Counted from the stretch's first letter, positions 1 through 12,005 are shown. The stretch is 64,000 bases of DNA from Campylorhamphus procurvoides (GCA_013396655.1 WBMV01000073.1:1-64000); one strand, 5' to 3'. Notes: generated by a model not told the origin, from the letters alone. Numbers and translations: made by a program.

Positions 1-2480
1 GTCTGGGGGTGCTGGCACAGCCCTGTTGGGGGATAGAGGTACCTGTGCTCAAAGTGAGTCCCACTTGCAGAGGTCACAGTCTGCTTTCATTTGCTTTGGA
101 CACACTTGATGCTGGCTATTTGTAGAGGCAAATCCCACCGGGCTCTGTCCCATGGGATCCCATCTGGGGCCTGGGCTGTCCCTGCGTGGTCCTGCAGGGC
201 TTCATTACTGGCTCTTCACTAGGTGGCACCAGACACCAGCACTCCTGAGGGTGCTCGGGGCTGCGGGCTCCCCCGGGCACCCTGAGATGCTGGAGCCAGC
301 CCATCGGCGAGGGCAACATCCTCAGTCTTCAGCTGGGAGTGGGTGGTTGGATAGAGAGAGGGACTGACGGAAGGAGGTCATCGTCAGGCTGAAAACATCA
401 CCTGGTGGCGGGCAAGGGCTGCTTTGTGGGGAACAAGCTGTTCCTTGGGTGCTTTGTGCACCTTGCTAAGGCTGGGGGACCCGAGACTACTGGTCTCATC
501 CTTTCCATCCCCAGGGAATACAAACTGGGGATGAGCCGTGCCCTGGCTGGGAAAGTGCAGCATCTGCCACAGCATTCTAAGCGTCTGAGAGCTCAGACCT
601 GGCTGCCTCGGGAGGAGACTCAAAAAGTGGTTTTCATGTTGAAGAGCATGAGCTATGTGGGATGGGGACTACTCTGGGGGACTCTGGGGCAATGGGTGCT
701 GCACATGCAGCAGAGTGCAACATGGGGACTGCAGGCAATCCTGTGCCCAGAAATGCCTGGATCCTGGTTGTTCTGTGGGAGTTTGCAACAGAAAGAGTTC
801 ACCCTTTTCACCCTGCTATGAATAAAGCACTAATGAATGTTCTTCAGATGAATTTCTTCCCCTCCACCTTCTCTGCAGCTTAATCCAAGCTGTGTTCCTT
901 AGTCTTTTCTCCTCCTTTGCAGGCATAGGTCCAAGCCCCACCTCAGCAGGATCCTGGCAACAGCTGGGATCTCAGCATTGTCCTCTCCAGCCACAACAGC
1001 AGCTGAATGCCAATGGATTGCTAAAAAATTAATCCAATGCTTGTATTTCTCATTAAAAGTGCTAAATGGTTGGTGTACAGCCCAGAAAGTCTATTTGAGT
1101 TGGCTATATCCTCTGCTAGTTATTTAATAAATGACTTTACAAAGAGCTCAATGCAGCCACAGAGTTAACAGGGAAATTGGACAATAATTAACAGATCACC
1201 AACAAGTTAAGGTGGCCCATTAAGACTTGAGAATGGAAGGATGAACAGGAAAGGGGACAGTGAGATGTCCACCATACCCTGGGTAGAAAGGGGCGGCTCC
1301 AGGGGCTGAGTCAGTGCAAAGGAGGGGGGCTCAGGGTCTGCACAGAGCATTTAGGGGTGATGTTGGGCTTTTGCTGCTCCTTGCCCTTCCTGGTTACAAA
1401 ATCAGGGGCTGCCCCAGCCTGCCTTTAGCAGGAATGTGATGTTTGGCTGCAGGAGCCTTCCCCTGCCAGGGACATTCCCAAAGCCTGTTTCCAGCAGAGC
1501 TTGGCTCCCTGCCAGCCCCAAAAGTCCCATAGAAAGGCTTCAGGAACCCCTTACATAAGGGGAGGGGGACATTGACCCATCGGTGGGAAATGGAGCAACT
1601 TCCTATTGCCCAAGGGCACCTAAAGAAAACAGATTTGCCTGGAGGATGGGGGCAGGGGGGTATGTGTGTACCATTTCCTTGGGAGGGAGGAACAAATGGA
1701 GGGCTGAACACTGGTGGGATCTTTGCCTTCCACAAGGAATACAGTCCCCATTCCCTACAGGCATCAAGAATTAGGGTTTAGTTGAGCTGTCCTTGTGTTG
1801 CATCGTGGCTGATGACAGGGCTGTACGGAATGGATTATCCTACCCCAGTGAGGCCACTCACTTTCTTCCAGCACCAACCTGCTTCCTACAAGGCAGCAGC
1901 CACTCAGAGAAGATGCTGGGGTTCAGGTGACCCCCAAAGAGGTTGAGAAAGACTCACCTTTAGCTAAACCAAAGCTCCTTTCCCCACAGTAGCTTCCCCC
2001 CACAAGTCGGGCAGGAATCAGGAGGGTCTGAGGCTGGGACAAGCCTCTGAGAAAAACTTGAAGAATCATTCCTGGGAAGGCACAGGCAGCCTCATGCTTA
2101 TCTAGATCATGCTGTAAGGTTTGGTTTGCAGGTCCATGTGCAAGCAAAGTACAGAGGGGAAACACACTTAATAGATCCCCAGAAGAGAACAGAGCACTGT
2201 CACCACAGTGGTTTCTCCTGAAGAAGGATACTTGCTGAGGACAAAGCAGCTTTACTGCCTCCAGCCTGCCTGGAAAATGATGCTTTGGACCATCTCCCCT
2301 TGGCTTAACCTTCAGCCCCAGGTGTGGCTGTAGGTGACAGCTGTGCGATGGAGTAACTGTTTTTTTTGGAGCAATTGAACAATCCCATTTGTATCTTGTG
2401 CAAAAGACTTCCAGAAAACACTATGCAATAGGCAGAAGAAAAAGGGTACAAACATCCTGTTCCCCGCCCCCATCCTCGCA
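1..2480. other. intergenic, no gene recognised
   Basis: I see no exon with a recognisable protein domain on either strand. The open frames here are short and overlap on both strands, as expected by chance in GC-rich DNA. The stretch holds an isolated AATAAA at 821-826 (listed separately) and an AT-rich islet at about 1010-1220 with several TAAT/ATTA cores. Its right end runs into the promoter of the WAP gene. Confidence 0.6.
821..826 (+). terminator. orphan poly(A) signal
   Basis: A canonical AATAAA hexamer in GC-rich sequence, with a TG-containing stretch a little downstream. It could end a plus-strand transcript whose coding exons lie left of the window; in other amniotes this locus carries clusters of small WAP-domain genes. 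No upstream coding exon is visible inside the window, so a chance hexamer is equally possible. Confidence 0.25.
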
Positions 2481-2485
2481 AAGGG

Positions 2486-2491
2486 TTTAAA
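2486..2491 (+). promoter_or_regulatory. TATA-like element of the WAP gene
   Basis: TTTAAA lies 51 bases before the ATG at 2542, with a GC-box-like CCCCGCCCC just upstream at about 2462-2470. Initiation some 30 bases downstream would give a 5' UTR of roughly 25 nt, typical of small secreted-peptide genes. The placement is inferred from spacing only. Confidence 0.45.
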
Positions 2492-2541
2492 TGTCCGTGT
2501 CCCGCAGCTGCCACACTCACACCTCTCAGGGACACGGCAGC

Positions 2542-2605
2542 ATGAAGACGGTGACCGCTCTCCTCCTGGTGGGGATGCTCATCCTCTGGGCAGAACTGCC
2601 AACAG
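2542..2605 (+). CDS. WAP gene coding exon 1 (signal peptide)
   Basis: Begins at the ATG and encodes 21 residues plus the first base of codon 22. It ends in ACAG followed by the donor GTATGAG. The peptide starts MKTVTALLLV and has a hydrophobic core up to Trp16, then Ala-Glu-Leu-Pro-Thr, giving a likely cleavage point around residues 22-24. The exon ends in phase 1, the usual arrangement for WAP-family signal exons. Confidence 0.88.
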
Positions 2606-3123
2606 GTATGAGATATCCTAGGGTAAGGTACAAGGAGCAAACCTCAGGGGCTGGAAAGGAGCCACATTTACAAGGATCCTGTGGGAGGGGAAGGAAGAAG
2701 AGAGGAGAGGGGTGTTTGCTGGGCTGCGTCCCCTCAGCTGCCCTGGAGCAAACGAGTCCCTCCTGTTGCAGGCAGCGCCTGGTCCTGCCCACCCGTCCGC
2801 TTCACCTGCGCGATGTACAACCCTCCGAATCGGTGCTTGACCGACAGGCAGTGCCCCTTGTTCAAGAAGTGCTGCCCCACCTTCTGCGGAAGGAAATGCA
2901 TCTCAAAGCCATCCCGCATCCCCCTCATCCGCGGTAGGAGCTCAGGAGCCCCCACCTGTGCCCACCTTCCGGCTAGCAAAGGGGGCATGGTGATGGTGGG
3001 CAGGGAGCTGTGTCCACCAGAGCCCTCCACTGTCAGGCTGGTGGAGTGACTGGTGGACAAATATGTGGGCTGAGGTTACTCTGGACACCAGAACCAACCT
3101 GTTTCTTTCTTTCACCAGTGTGA
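2542..3123 (+). CDS. elafin-like single-WAP-domain secreted protease inhibitor
   Basis: Three exons (2542-2605, 2772-2933, 3119-3123) joined at GT-AG junctions give a 76-residue protein. Residues 1-22 are a signal peptide with a leucine-rich core. Residues 27-64 form one complete WAP four-disulfide core domain with cysteines at 27, 34, 43, 49, 55, 56, 60 and 64, the same spacing as in human elafin (PI3). The loop after Cys34 reads AMYNPPNR, against AMLNPPNR in elafin, where Ala-Met is the scissile bond that inhibits elastase. From this I infer a secreted serine (elastase-type) protease inhibitor. The mature chain has ten Lys/Arg and one Asp, so it is strongly cationic, as in antimicrobial WAP peptides. 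There is no transglutaminase-substrate (cementoin) segment, unlike elafin. Position next to KCNS1 matches mammalian WFDC5/WFDC12/PI3; one-to-one orthology cannot be assigned, so no symbol is given. Confidence 0.9.
2772..2933 (+). CDS. WAP gene coding exon 2 (complete WAP domain)
   Basis: The acceptor TTGCAG precedes 2772 and the donor GTAGGAG follows 2933. The exon is 162 nt and phase 1 at both ends, so it is a symmetric domain exon that can be duplicated or shuffled without frameshift. It carries all eight WAP cysteines and a basic tail ending in Arg75. Confidence 0.9.
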
Positions 3124-3318
3124 GGTCCTGCTCCCAGGACGGACCAAGGGCCATCTCAGCATCCCTGTGCCACCTCTGGCACCAGCCCATGCTCAGACCA
3201 CCTCAGCTTCAGGATCACTCCATGGAAGCTGCTGCACAGTTCTACACACCCCCTACTTTCCCTCTCCCTCTGCTTCTCCACCACTGTTTTAACAAATAAA
3301 AGAAGCTTGTCCCAGGGA
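3119..3318 (+). other. WAP gene terminal exon: last codon, stop and 3' UTR
   Basis: After the acceptor TTTCACCAG, the split codon gives Val76 and is followed directly by TGA at 3121-3123. The rest is 3' UTR up to a poly(A) signal at 3295-3300. A nearly non-coding third exon is the known layout of elafin/SLPI-type genes, which supports the gene model. Confidence 0.75.
3295..3300 (+). terminator. poly(A) signal of the WAP gene
   Basis: AATAAA about 172 bases after the stop codon, followed within 40 bases by a TG-rich stretch of the kind that serves as the downstream cleavage element. Cleavage is expected near 3315-3320. Confidence 0.75.
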
Positions 3319-4779
3319 TGCTTGTGGTGTGTTGACTCCTTTCCCCACCTCCTCCTGCCTCTCTCCAAGCTCATCCTGGCACACAGTCCCACTGCTGGTT
3401 TCACCCCAGAATTTCTGCCTGGGGAAGAGGAAGAAAACATTCTGGCTAAACACTTGCAGTGTGGTTAGGGGCTGGCTTGGGGGAGAAAATCCATCCAGGG
3501 GCATACAAACCCCAGGAGGAGAGGGCAATGGGAAGGGGCTGGAATAAAACATTACAGAATGCTTTAGGGGATGCTCCTGACAGGCTATGAGGGGTCCTGG
3601 ACATCAGTGTCAACTCCTCAAGTTGGACAGGGCTACTGGAAGGGGACTGACCCTGCCTGCCATGGAGGATACAGGAGGCAGAGCCTCCCTGTGAGTACCT
3701 GACTTGGGGGATGTTTAGAGGGCAGAGAAGAGGGAGTTTATAGACCCAGACCCAAGTGATGCTGAACTCCTCACTGAATCTGAGCTGGTGGGGAAAATTC
3801 AGCTGAGGAAAGCCTGGGAAAGCCTCAAGCCAGGACAATAAAATCACAGCTCCAAGGGGTTCTTGTAATTTTTGTACAGCTGAGTGCCAGGGACAAAAAT
3901 TCAGGAAATGCCAAGAAATATCAGGAGAGAGCACGTGCAGCCTGAGGGACCTGCTGGCCTGTGCCCAGTGCAATAGCAGAGCCACTTACACCATGTCCTT
4001 CAGGGGCAGAGTATCAAGCAACCTGTGCTGATGCCCAAATGGTCCCTGCCAGCCCTGCCCAACCCGTGGCTGATGCCACACTTGCGTGTCCAAATCTTGG
4101 CAAGCAGACCCAGCCCAGACTGGGAGATGAGTCTGTGTGCACACACGGGAGAGAACAGAGAGGAGCTGAGCTGATGATCCTCACTGCCAGGCATGAGCAA
4201 GCCAATCTGGAGAGCAGCATCAACTGGCCATGTATTTAAACCACCCAAATACAGCAGGATGAAACCTCTGGCTGTGGGATCAACAACTAACATGGCTTAA
4301 GGCAAACAGTGGAAGCTCCCTGGCCAAGACTGGGGAGAGCATCTGCTGTAGTGAGTCCTCCTATGGCCACTCTGATAGAGGAACTGGAGGGAGGCAAACA
4401 CTCAGAAATTATTCAGCAACTGAGAAGGAAGAAGTCCTGTGGTTAAAAACTACCTCTCTGCTTAGCCTGGCCACGGGAGGGCAGAGATAACTGCAGAGCT
4501 CATGGCACTAGAAAGGTTAGAAATGCCCAGTGATCCAGCAGGCACAGGCAGAACAAGAGCTGGAAGCTTATCAGGCAAATTCAGTATAAAATCAGACATT
4601 GCTTTTTTCCAGTGCAGTGTCCTTCTGGAGGAAAACTACCCCTGACACCAGCCCAGCCCTCTGCGTGGGGAGTGCCCTATCACATAAGCCATGAAGTGAG
4701 AGGGGCAGAGCCCCAGCACTCTCCCAGCCATCCTCACACCCAGGTTTGGGGCTGGAGGCAGCCAGGGCAGAGCAGTCTG

Positions 4780-4960
4780 ATTACACCTCCCGCGGTCATT
4801 AGTCACAGATCACAGCCCTCCTCCCGCATCAGGACCAGCTATTATCAGCTATTAAGCAGGCATTTCCATACAGCTGGCTAATTTGATAATGCTGCAATTA
4901 TCTTGGTTTGTTAACAAGATTAAATTGCTAATTGGTTTGATTAAGCACAGAACTCCAGGC
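4780..4960. promoter_or_regulatory. candidate regulatory islet with inverted GATA sites
   Basis: An AT-rich islet in GC-rich surroundings. GATAAT at 4885-4890 and ATTATC at 4897-4902 form an inverted pair with a 6-bp spacer. Nearby are a CAGCTG E-box (about 4870), several TAAT/ATTA homeodomain cores, and a GTTAAC element. The clustering suggests an enhancer, but conservation was not tested. Confidence 0.3.
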
Positions 4961-7900
4961 GTGGGGTGCCTCTCAGCTGGCCCTGCACAGCGATGCTGTG
5001 CCCAGAGCAGCAGCTCCTCTGCAGAGACAAGGGCGAGGCAGGAGGGGCTCATCCTCCCAAAAAATGCCTCCTGGAGCTTCCAGATCTCCATGTGATGGCC
5101 TGGAGGGGTCCCTCTTCCTGCTCTGAGTCAGCTTTGCCCTTGTCACCACCACTGTCACCCACCACTGGTGGCCCAGGAAGGAGGAGCAGGTGGCTTTGGG
5201 GCCAGAGGATGCTCCGGGTACATCTAGTGTGTCTCAGTCCTGCTGCTTTCTGTTTTGGAGACTTGCAAGTCAGAAATCCCCGAGGCAGTGCACCAACTTC
5301 ACCTCCACCTGCAGCTGCATCAATAAATGCTCTGCCCTCCTCTCCCCAGACACACCTACCTCTGTGCACAGCATTTCTGGCTACCCCCAGCTGTACCCAG
5401 CACTGGATTAGACTCACCTATATGCTCCCATGCAGCAGCACCTGCCTGAGAGGAGCTGGACAGTGCACCAAAACACACACAGAACAGAATCACTGGCTGT
5501 GCTAAAGCTCCTGTCAGTGTGCTTTGGCTGAACCCTTTGGATTCAGGTCTCTGGGGAGGGAGGGAATTTCCCTCTGTATTCTACATAGTGCAAGCAAGAC
5601 AGCAGGAAAGGCAGCAAGTCCTGTGCCAGAGAAATATTTCCATGCTGGTTCTTGCCACGTTACCTGCTTCCCCAAGGCTAAAGCAGCCTGGAGATGGAGA
5701 GGCTCACCTTCTTTGCCTGTGGGCTTATCACAGCTCAGGACTCACTGCTGTGGGACCTTCTCTTGAGACAAGCACACCAGGTCTGGTGCTGGGAATGTAG
5801 TCAAAGGCTGTGCTCAAGGACCCAGCTTTGAGTTAGAAACATCCATCGTGGCATGCAACAGCACCGCTGCAGGGCAGGGAGCCTGCAACTCCTGGGGTGT
5901 GTAGCAGGTCTGGCTTACTCCATCTTCCCTCAAAATAGGGGTTTTGATACCAGTTTCTCTTGGGTAATTCCCAAAGGAAACATCCAACACTCCCCAGCAT
6001 CCCAGGGGGTGGAATCCAGAGGGTCTCCCCAGGAGTCCATCAGCATCACAGGGACAGCCTTGCTCCACACAATGTACTTTGTTCCACTCTGAATGCGGGC
6101 AGGGCAGAGGATGGAGAAGTCAGGTTTCACCCAGAGCACAGCAGAGCATCTTTAATATTTTCTTGAGCCTCTCCCTGCATATGTTATGCTCTGGCTCAGG
6201 AGACTGGGCAGTTGGGGTCTGAATACAGAACAGTTTGGTGCTCAAGACTGATGTGAGACCTTTTCAAGAGATGATTCAAACCAGCCTAATAAGAATTACT
6301 ACAGCTTTGACAACCTTTGAAAAGGGAGGGTTATTTAGCTAGCCTAGCCCAGGAGTGGAAAGCTGTAGTCCCAGCAGGATGCAGCAATCACATCAGTTCC
6401 AGCAGGGAAAGTGCCCTGGGCTGAGCAGATCCATTCATCAGCAGCTCTGCCCATGGTTGGGTGCTGTGCACAGCCCTCAGCATTCCTGCCGAGGAGCAGC
6501 AGTGTTCCAGGTGGCAAAAAGAGTCAATGCCATTCAGCTTCCCACCATCAAACAAATAAATATACACCTCTGCAGAAAAATAAACCATCCTCACACTGCT
6601 GAAGGTCAACAGATGTATGAATTCACTCTGTGCTTTCTTCTGTGAGATGATTTGTATAAACTCAGCTCCTCACCTGGACCAAGACACCCTCCAGCAGCAC
6701 GGAGAGAGTGGTCAGGGTCAGAGCTGTCTCGCACCAGCTGATGCCCTCCAGCATTTTCTTTTTCAGGGATGCCTTTTTCCTTGGCTTACTTGGCCAGGAT
6801 GCAGCAGTAACCTTTCCCAGTGCCTTCCACCCTCCCCAGTGAGGGGCAATACAGAACACTACCCCTTGTCATGCTGGGAGGGCAGAGGGGGACCCACGTG
6901 CTGGGATTGCACAGAGGAGGGAGGCTGCGTCTGCCACCTGGAATCCTTTGAGCCAGAGTGGAAGCTGTCCCTCCTGCCTTGCTCTGGCACATCACCCCAG
7001 CCATGCACTGCACCCAGCCCCCCACAAGATGGGGAGCCTCAGATTAGAGAGGTCTGACAGGGGATGGGACCATGGTTGAGGGGTGTCAGAGCAGCCCACT
7101 GTGACTTCTCTCCTGCCTAAAGTGCTGCCAAACCTCACAAGCTGCTTGTGACTAAGCCCTTCGGTCTGGCACAGAACAGCTCTGTGTGACCCACGACAGC
7201 CAAGAGGCAGCAGAGCTGTGCTGTGCCATTTGGCTCCATCCCTCCTTCATCCCACCAGGAATCCTCAGCAGGCTGCTCTCTGCTGCAGCCACACACGGTT
7301 GCACACCCAGGAAGCCTGTCAGATGCTGGCAGGACTTCCCTGAGCCAGGGAGCCAAGAGGAAGGCAAAAAAGATGAGGCATTGACAGCACCCTGTAGCTG
7401 AGGGAGATCCCTGCATGCCAGCAGTCCTTGTCCCCATGGAGAAAGAGAGAAAAGGAGACAGAAACCTTTTCCCTCAGCAGTGAGGCACATGTGAGAGCTC
7501 AGCAGGAGACTGGCCGTGGCTCAGCCAGGGCAGCCCAGCTCCACCACCCCTGCCTTCTTGGTAGCCCCATCTCTGAGTGGGGTGGCAGGGATACAGTGCT
7601 GCCTCTGCAGTCCCTCAGAGAGGCTGATGACTGCATTCAGCTGAACAGCTGGGATGTTCCACAAATAACAGCTCTGGCAAAGGCTGGCAAAGCACTTGGA
7701 GACTCACACAAAGCAGTTTACAGAGAGCAAAGCATCTCCCATAGGCACCAGCCCTGCATCAGCCCCTGCTCACACAGAGATCTGCGGTGCAGATCCCAGG
7801 TCAGGGCCACAGACTCACCATCACCCCCCAAATCCACCAGCACAGGCACAAAGGTACTTGCCCACCCCCTCCCAAATGGAGCCACTCACCTGCAGAGAGC

Positions 7901-8410
7901 CCCTCCCAGCTGAAACCAGTGCCTCCCTACAGCAAAGTGGGGAAGAGAAGGGTGGGCTATTTATGCTATAGGGCAGCCCGATGAGCTCCTGCCACTGTCC
8001 AACTCCACCTGCAGAGGGGAAGCCATTTCCCAGCTCCTTCAGGTCCCACCAGCAGCACCGCCCAGGGAATTCCTGCCTCTTCAGCCCTGCCTGTGCCAAG
8101 GCACACACAGATGCTCCTTCCCTGACACTATGTAGGTTAATAACATGCAATGCGATCTCAAGACACAGGGAACTGCAACACGGTGTCAATATTTAGCTTT
8201 TACACGTTTGGCTAATTAGAGAGCAACCTGTGATTCCCTCGGAAAGAGGCACGGCTGCTTTGCCCCACCTCCCTCCCCTTCTGTATGTTCCCAGTTCAGA
8301 TGGGATAAACGTCAGCTCATTATTTCTGGAGTTCGCTGGTCGCAAACGGTCTGTCCCAAAATGCTATTCCCAGGCACTGGATGTCAGAAATCATTATACT
8401 AAATAAAGCT

Positions 8411-8427
8411 TCATGAATGATTCATGA
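8411..8427. repeat. 17-bp near-perfect palindrome
   Basis: Arms TCATGAAT and ATTCATGA surround a single G. The site lies in an AT-rich islet (about 8300-8450) with further ATTA cores. A dimeric transcription factor site is one reading; no known consensus is matched with certainty. Confidence 0.4.
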
Positions 8428-11400
8428 GGCTGGGGTTCACATTAATCAGGGAGAGATGGGCAAAGGCAGCACAGCACCGTGGGCCGCCCTGTCGCGTTCC
8501 TGCACAGCTGGGCAAACGGAAAGGTTTGGACTTTCAAGGCACAAATCAGAGATATGGTGCTAATCAGAGAAACACCCTGGTCCCAGCATGATCAGAGCCT
8601 GACCCAGTAGAGACCTAAGGAAGCAGCAGACCATTGTCCAAATACCTTTCTGCTTCAGGAGCTCCTGTGACTCGATCACGTTAATGAGGCCAGGGCAGGT
8701 GTCTGCTGCTCTGAGCACCCTGAGATGCACGAGTGCTTTCCACACGAGCCCTGGTGCCCAGCACAGGGCCAGGCCAGTGCTTGGAACTCATTTACTGACT
8801 TCCTGGCTCTGTGAACTATGGCCTATAAACACAAAAAATGTTTTCCCGATATGCCATCAGGAGGCAAATGGGGTGGATCTCATGCTGCATCCCAGCACAG
8901 GCTACCCACCAAAAGGGATCTTCTCAGGACACAAATCCTTCTTCCACTGCTCCAAGACTTTGTAAAGAAAGTAGGTGTGTTCCCTCTTGGTACCTGAATT
9001 TGCCTAAAAAAGCAAGCCCTGAACTCTGTGGATCAGTGAAAAAATGAGGGGTGCCTTCAACATGGCAGTTGGTGGAAAAAGGTAATGAAATGTGGGAGCC
9101 TGTGTGGATTTTGCAGGAGCAATTGCCCATGCCTCTCTCAGCCAGCAAGCTCTTATCCACCTGCACCCTGCATCTTTGGCTTCTCCTCTGCTGCTTCCTT
9201 AAGAGATTCCTTGTAAAAAGCCCTAAAGCTGCAAAAATATGGTGACAAGCATCCAGGTTGCCTGTACGGCAGGGAAAAATCCATAGGCAGCACTGCAAAT
9301 CTGGGCTCTGACATGGAGACAGCAGTGATTCTCCATGCAGCAGCAGAGGAATATCCATCAGGAGGCCGAGGAGCCGTCAGACACTCCTGCTCCCCCCTGC
9401 TGTGGCTCTGCAGCCTTTCCAGGGCTGGCAGTGAGTCACCAGCCCTGAACCACAGCAGGACTGAGCTGCTGCCAAGGGCACCTGGGGCAGTGAGGGGGTC
9501 CCGTGCCACCCTGCAGCCCTGGGGTGACACATCTCCCCACTGCCCAGCGCTCCAGTATCTCACAGGGTGGGTCACTGATGCTGCAGCTCCATCAGCCCCA
9601 CATCCTCCTGCCTGTGCAGGGATGATATCTGCAGGAGGAAGAGGTAGAGACGGGATGGAGGAAGCCAGCCAGTCCCCCAGCATCCATCAGGGCCTCAAGA
9701 TATGAAGACCCTCTGGCACCAGGGCCCTCTCCCCACCTCCAGCACAGTCTGAATCTTCTGCAGAGATCCCAAAAGTCATTGTCCTTGCAGAGGCAGGTGA
9801 GCCCCTTCCCTGCACACATGCATCTGCAGCTGTAGTTGCTCCTGCCTCACATCCCTGCCAGTACAGAGGCAGCTGGAGGAAGATCTAGAATGGGAGCTGG
9901 AAGCTCACCCAGAGCCCCAAACCACCAGGGCACTTCTACCTGCAAAATTACAGTAGTGATAATTCACCAGATTTTGCTTGAAATTTCCAGCTGTGATGGC
10001 ACAGAGACTGAAGGGCTCCAAACCCATTGGCCACTCCTTCCACCAGTGCCAGGCTCACACCTGGGTTTCCTGTGGGATGAAATTATCCACAGGATCAGAT
10101 CAGTCTCAGGAAATGGCATCTTCTTTTACCCTTACCCTCCTTATTACTGCTCCATCCTGCTTGGCCATGCTAGCAGGAATCAGAGGCCACCACCCACTCC
10201 CTCCATGGCCGTGGCTGTGCACATCTATCAAAAGCCAAATGCAGGGCAAGTGTCTGCACTATGCAAGCCTGTGGAGAGTCAAAGCTTGGCTGCACTCTTG
10301 GTTACCCACATGATTTGACATGCAGTACTGTAGGATTTAATTACAATTAAAGTTGTGCTCCATCTTCACCTGTCTCTCTCCTGGCAGAGAAAGCAAGAAG
10401 TGAGCCCGTGCTTCCTGTGCAAGTGTGGGTATGATGCTTGGGTTTTGTGGCTTTCTCTGTACAGGTAAATGAAATGTGCCTGAGCTGACTCTGGCACCAA
10501 AGCTGGGTGTCAGGGAACCGAGCATGTCCTGCTATTAACCTCTTCTCTGATACCATGCTGCCCCTTTTGCCAGCACCCCTGCCAGAGACAGCTCCTAGCC
10601 CTACTGGGAATGGTGTGGAGAGGGCTGCCTGGCCCATGGGAAGCCCTGGCCTGAGGTGCTCCAACAGGTTAATGATGAGCTTGGGAATGGCCCTTGCTTT
10701 TGTTGAATTCAATTCTGGGCATGTGTCCTAGGTGCTGGAGGAAAGAGAAATAACCCAGGGCAGAGATGTGGTGGAGGGAAGGGATGCAGCACTTGGAGAC
10801 TGCAAGTTGCTGTAAGATGGAGGCAATGCATATGGTCGAGGCATGTGGGAATCCTCCAGATAGTAAATCAGTGCTTTGAAGTGCTGGACCTTACACTGCA
10901 GCATCTCCCTGCTCCCACTCCAGAGGCTCTCCATCTGTATAAAAAATAGCCACCACTGCGGCACGACTCTCCAGATTTCCTCATGTTTCCAGTTACAGCT
11001 TCAGAGTCCAACCACAAGCCAAGGTCTCCAGCAAGTTCATTAATCCTTCCTGGCTCAGGCACTCAATGGGCTCAGTATAACTCCAGTCCAGGAGAGTTCC
11101 AGGCTGTCAGAGGCATGGGCTCTTGCAGACCATACACCATGAGCCTATCCTATGCCTCCTGCAGATGGATGGCAACGAGTCATGTTACTGCAGGCAATTG
11201 GATGTGCAGGTGCATTCAAGGGCTCCAGGGACTGAACAAGGCTGGTTAAATAATTTCCACCATGGAGCAGGCTGATACCCCCTTGTCAGCAGCACCTACA
11301 GGCACCCTATGGCTTTGGAAGGAAGATGGGAGTTGTAGGGATGGAATCCCCCAGAGTTTGTGTCCCCACTCTTCTCATCCTCCTGCTTGGAGGATGCTGT

Positions 11401-11980
11401 CATCACAGCTCAGCTTTCTCTCCCCATCACCCCCTGGGCTGGCTCCAGGGAGGGTCATGAGAACGGGGACAGCTGATGGCACAGGAATGGGAGTAGCCAA
11501 TGGCACAGGAAGGAGAAGCCCAAACCCCTCTGGCTGGAGCAATCCCCTCCCAGAGCTCGGGGCACAAACGCACCAGCGAGCACAGAAACCACCAGGAAAA
11601 AAAGAGTATTAGGGAAAGCCCATGTATTTAGCATTAAGTCTTTGCCACTGAGAAACACAAGACTAGGCTTTTGCATCTGCCCTAATTTAGCTCCTTCCCT
11701 CTGGAAAGAACTATTTGTGAAATGCTTTGTGCTCATGTCCCCAGCATTAATCAGCCCCCGTCAGCCACTGGCTCCATGGATCCCCCTGCACTTGCAGGTG
11801 CACTGCTCTATCCCACCCTCCCATGTGGCAGGTACCCAGCGGCTCTGGCCTTTCACAAGAGATATCCAAGGGGCTGAAAAGTGCTTGAAGATTTTTCCTT
11901 TAATTAAAGGAGCTCTGCAGACATGCTATATCCCTATATTTTTCCACTATTTTTTTAATTTATTGCTACATCAGCTATTT

Positions 11981-12005
11981 AAAAAAAAAAAAAAAGAAAA
12001 AAAAA
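11981..12005 (+). repeat. A-rich tract
   Basis: Fifteen A, one G, then nine A. This could be a simple repeat or a decayed retroposon tail. No target-site duplication or retroposed gene is recognisable beside it. Confidence 0.6.

Noticed and set aside
405..821. 138-codon open frame ending at the orphan poly(A) signal
   Set aside because: No signal peptide, no domain and a non-ATG start. It overlaps other open frames in the same GC-rich DNA.
5190..5411. short cysteine-rich open frame with a nearby AATAAA (about 5322)
   Set aside because: I considered it as another small secreted disulfide-rich peptide. The cysteine spacing does not fit WAP, Kunitz or defensin families, there is no signal peptide, and the AATAAA lies inside the frame.
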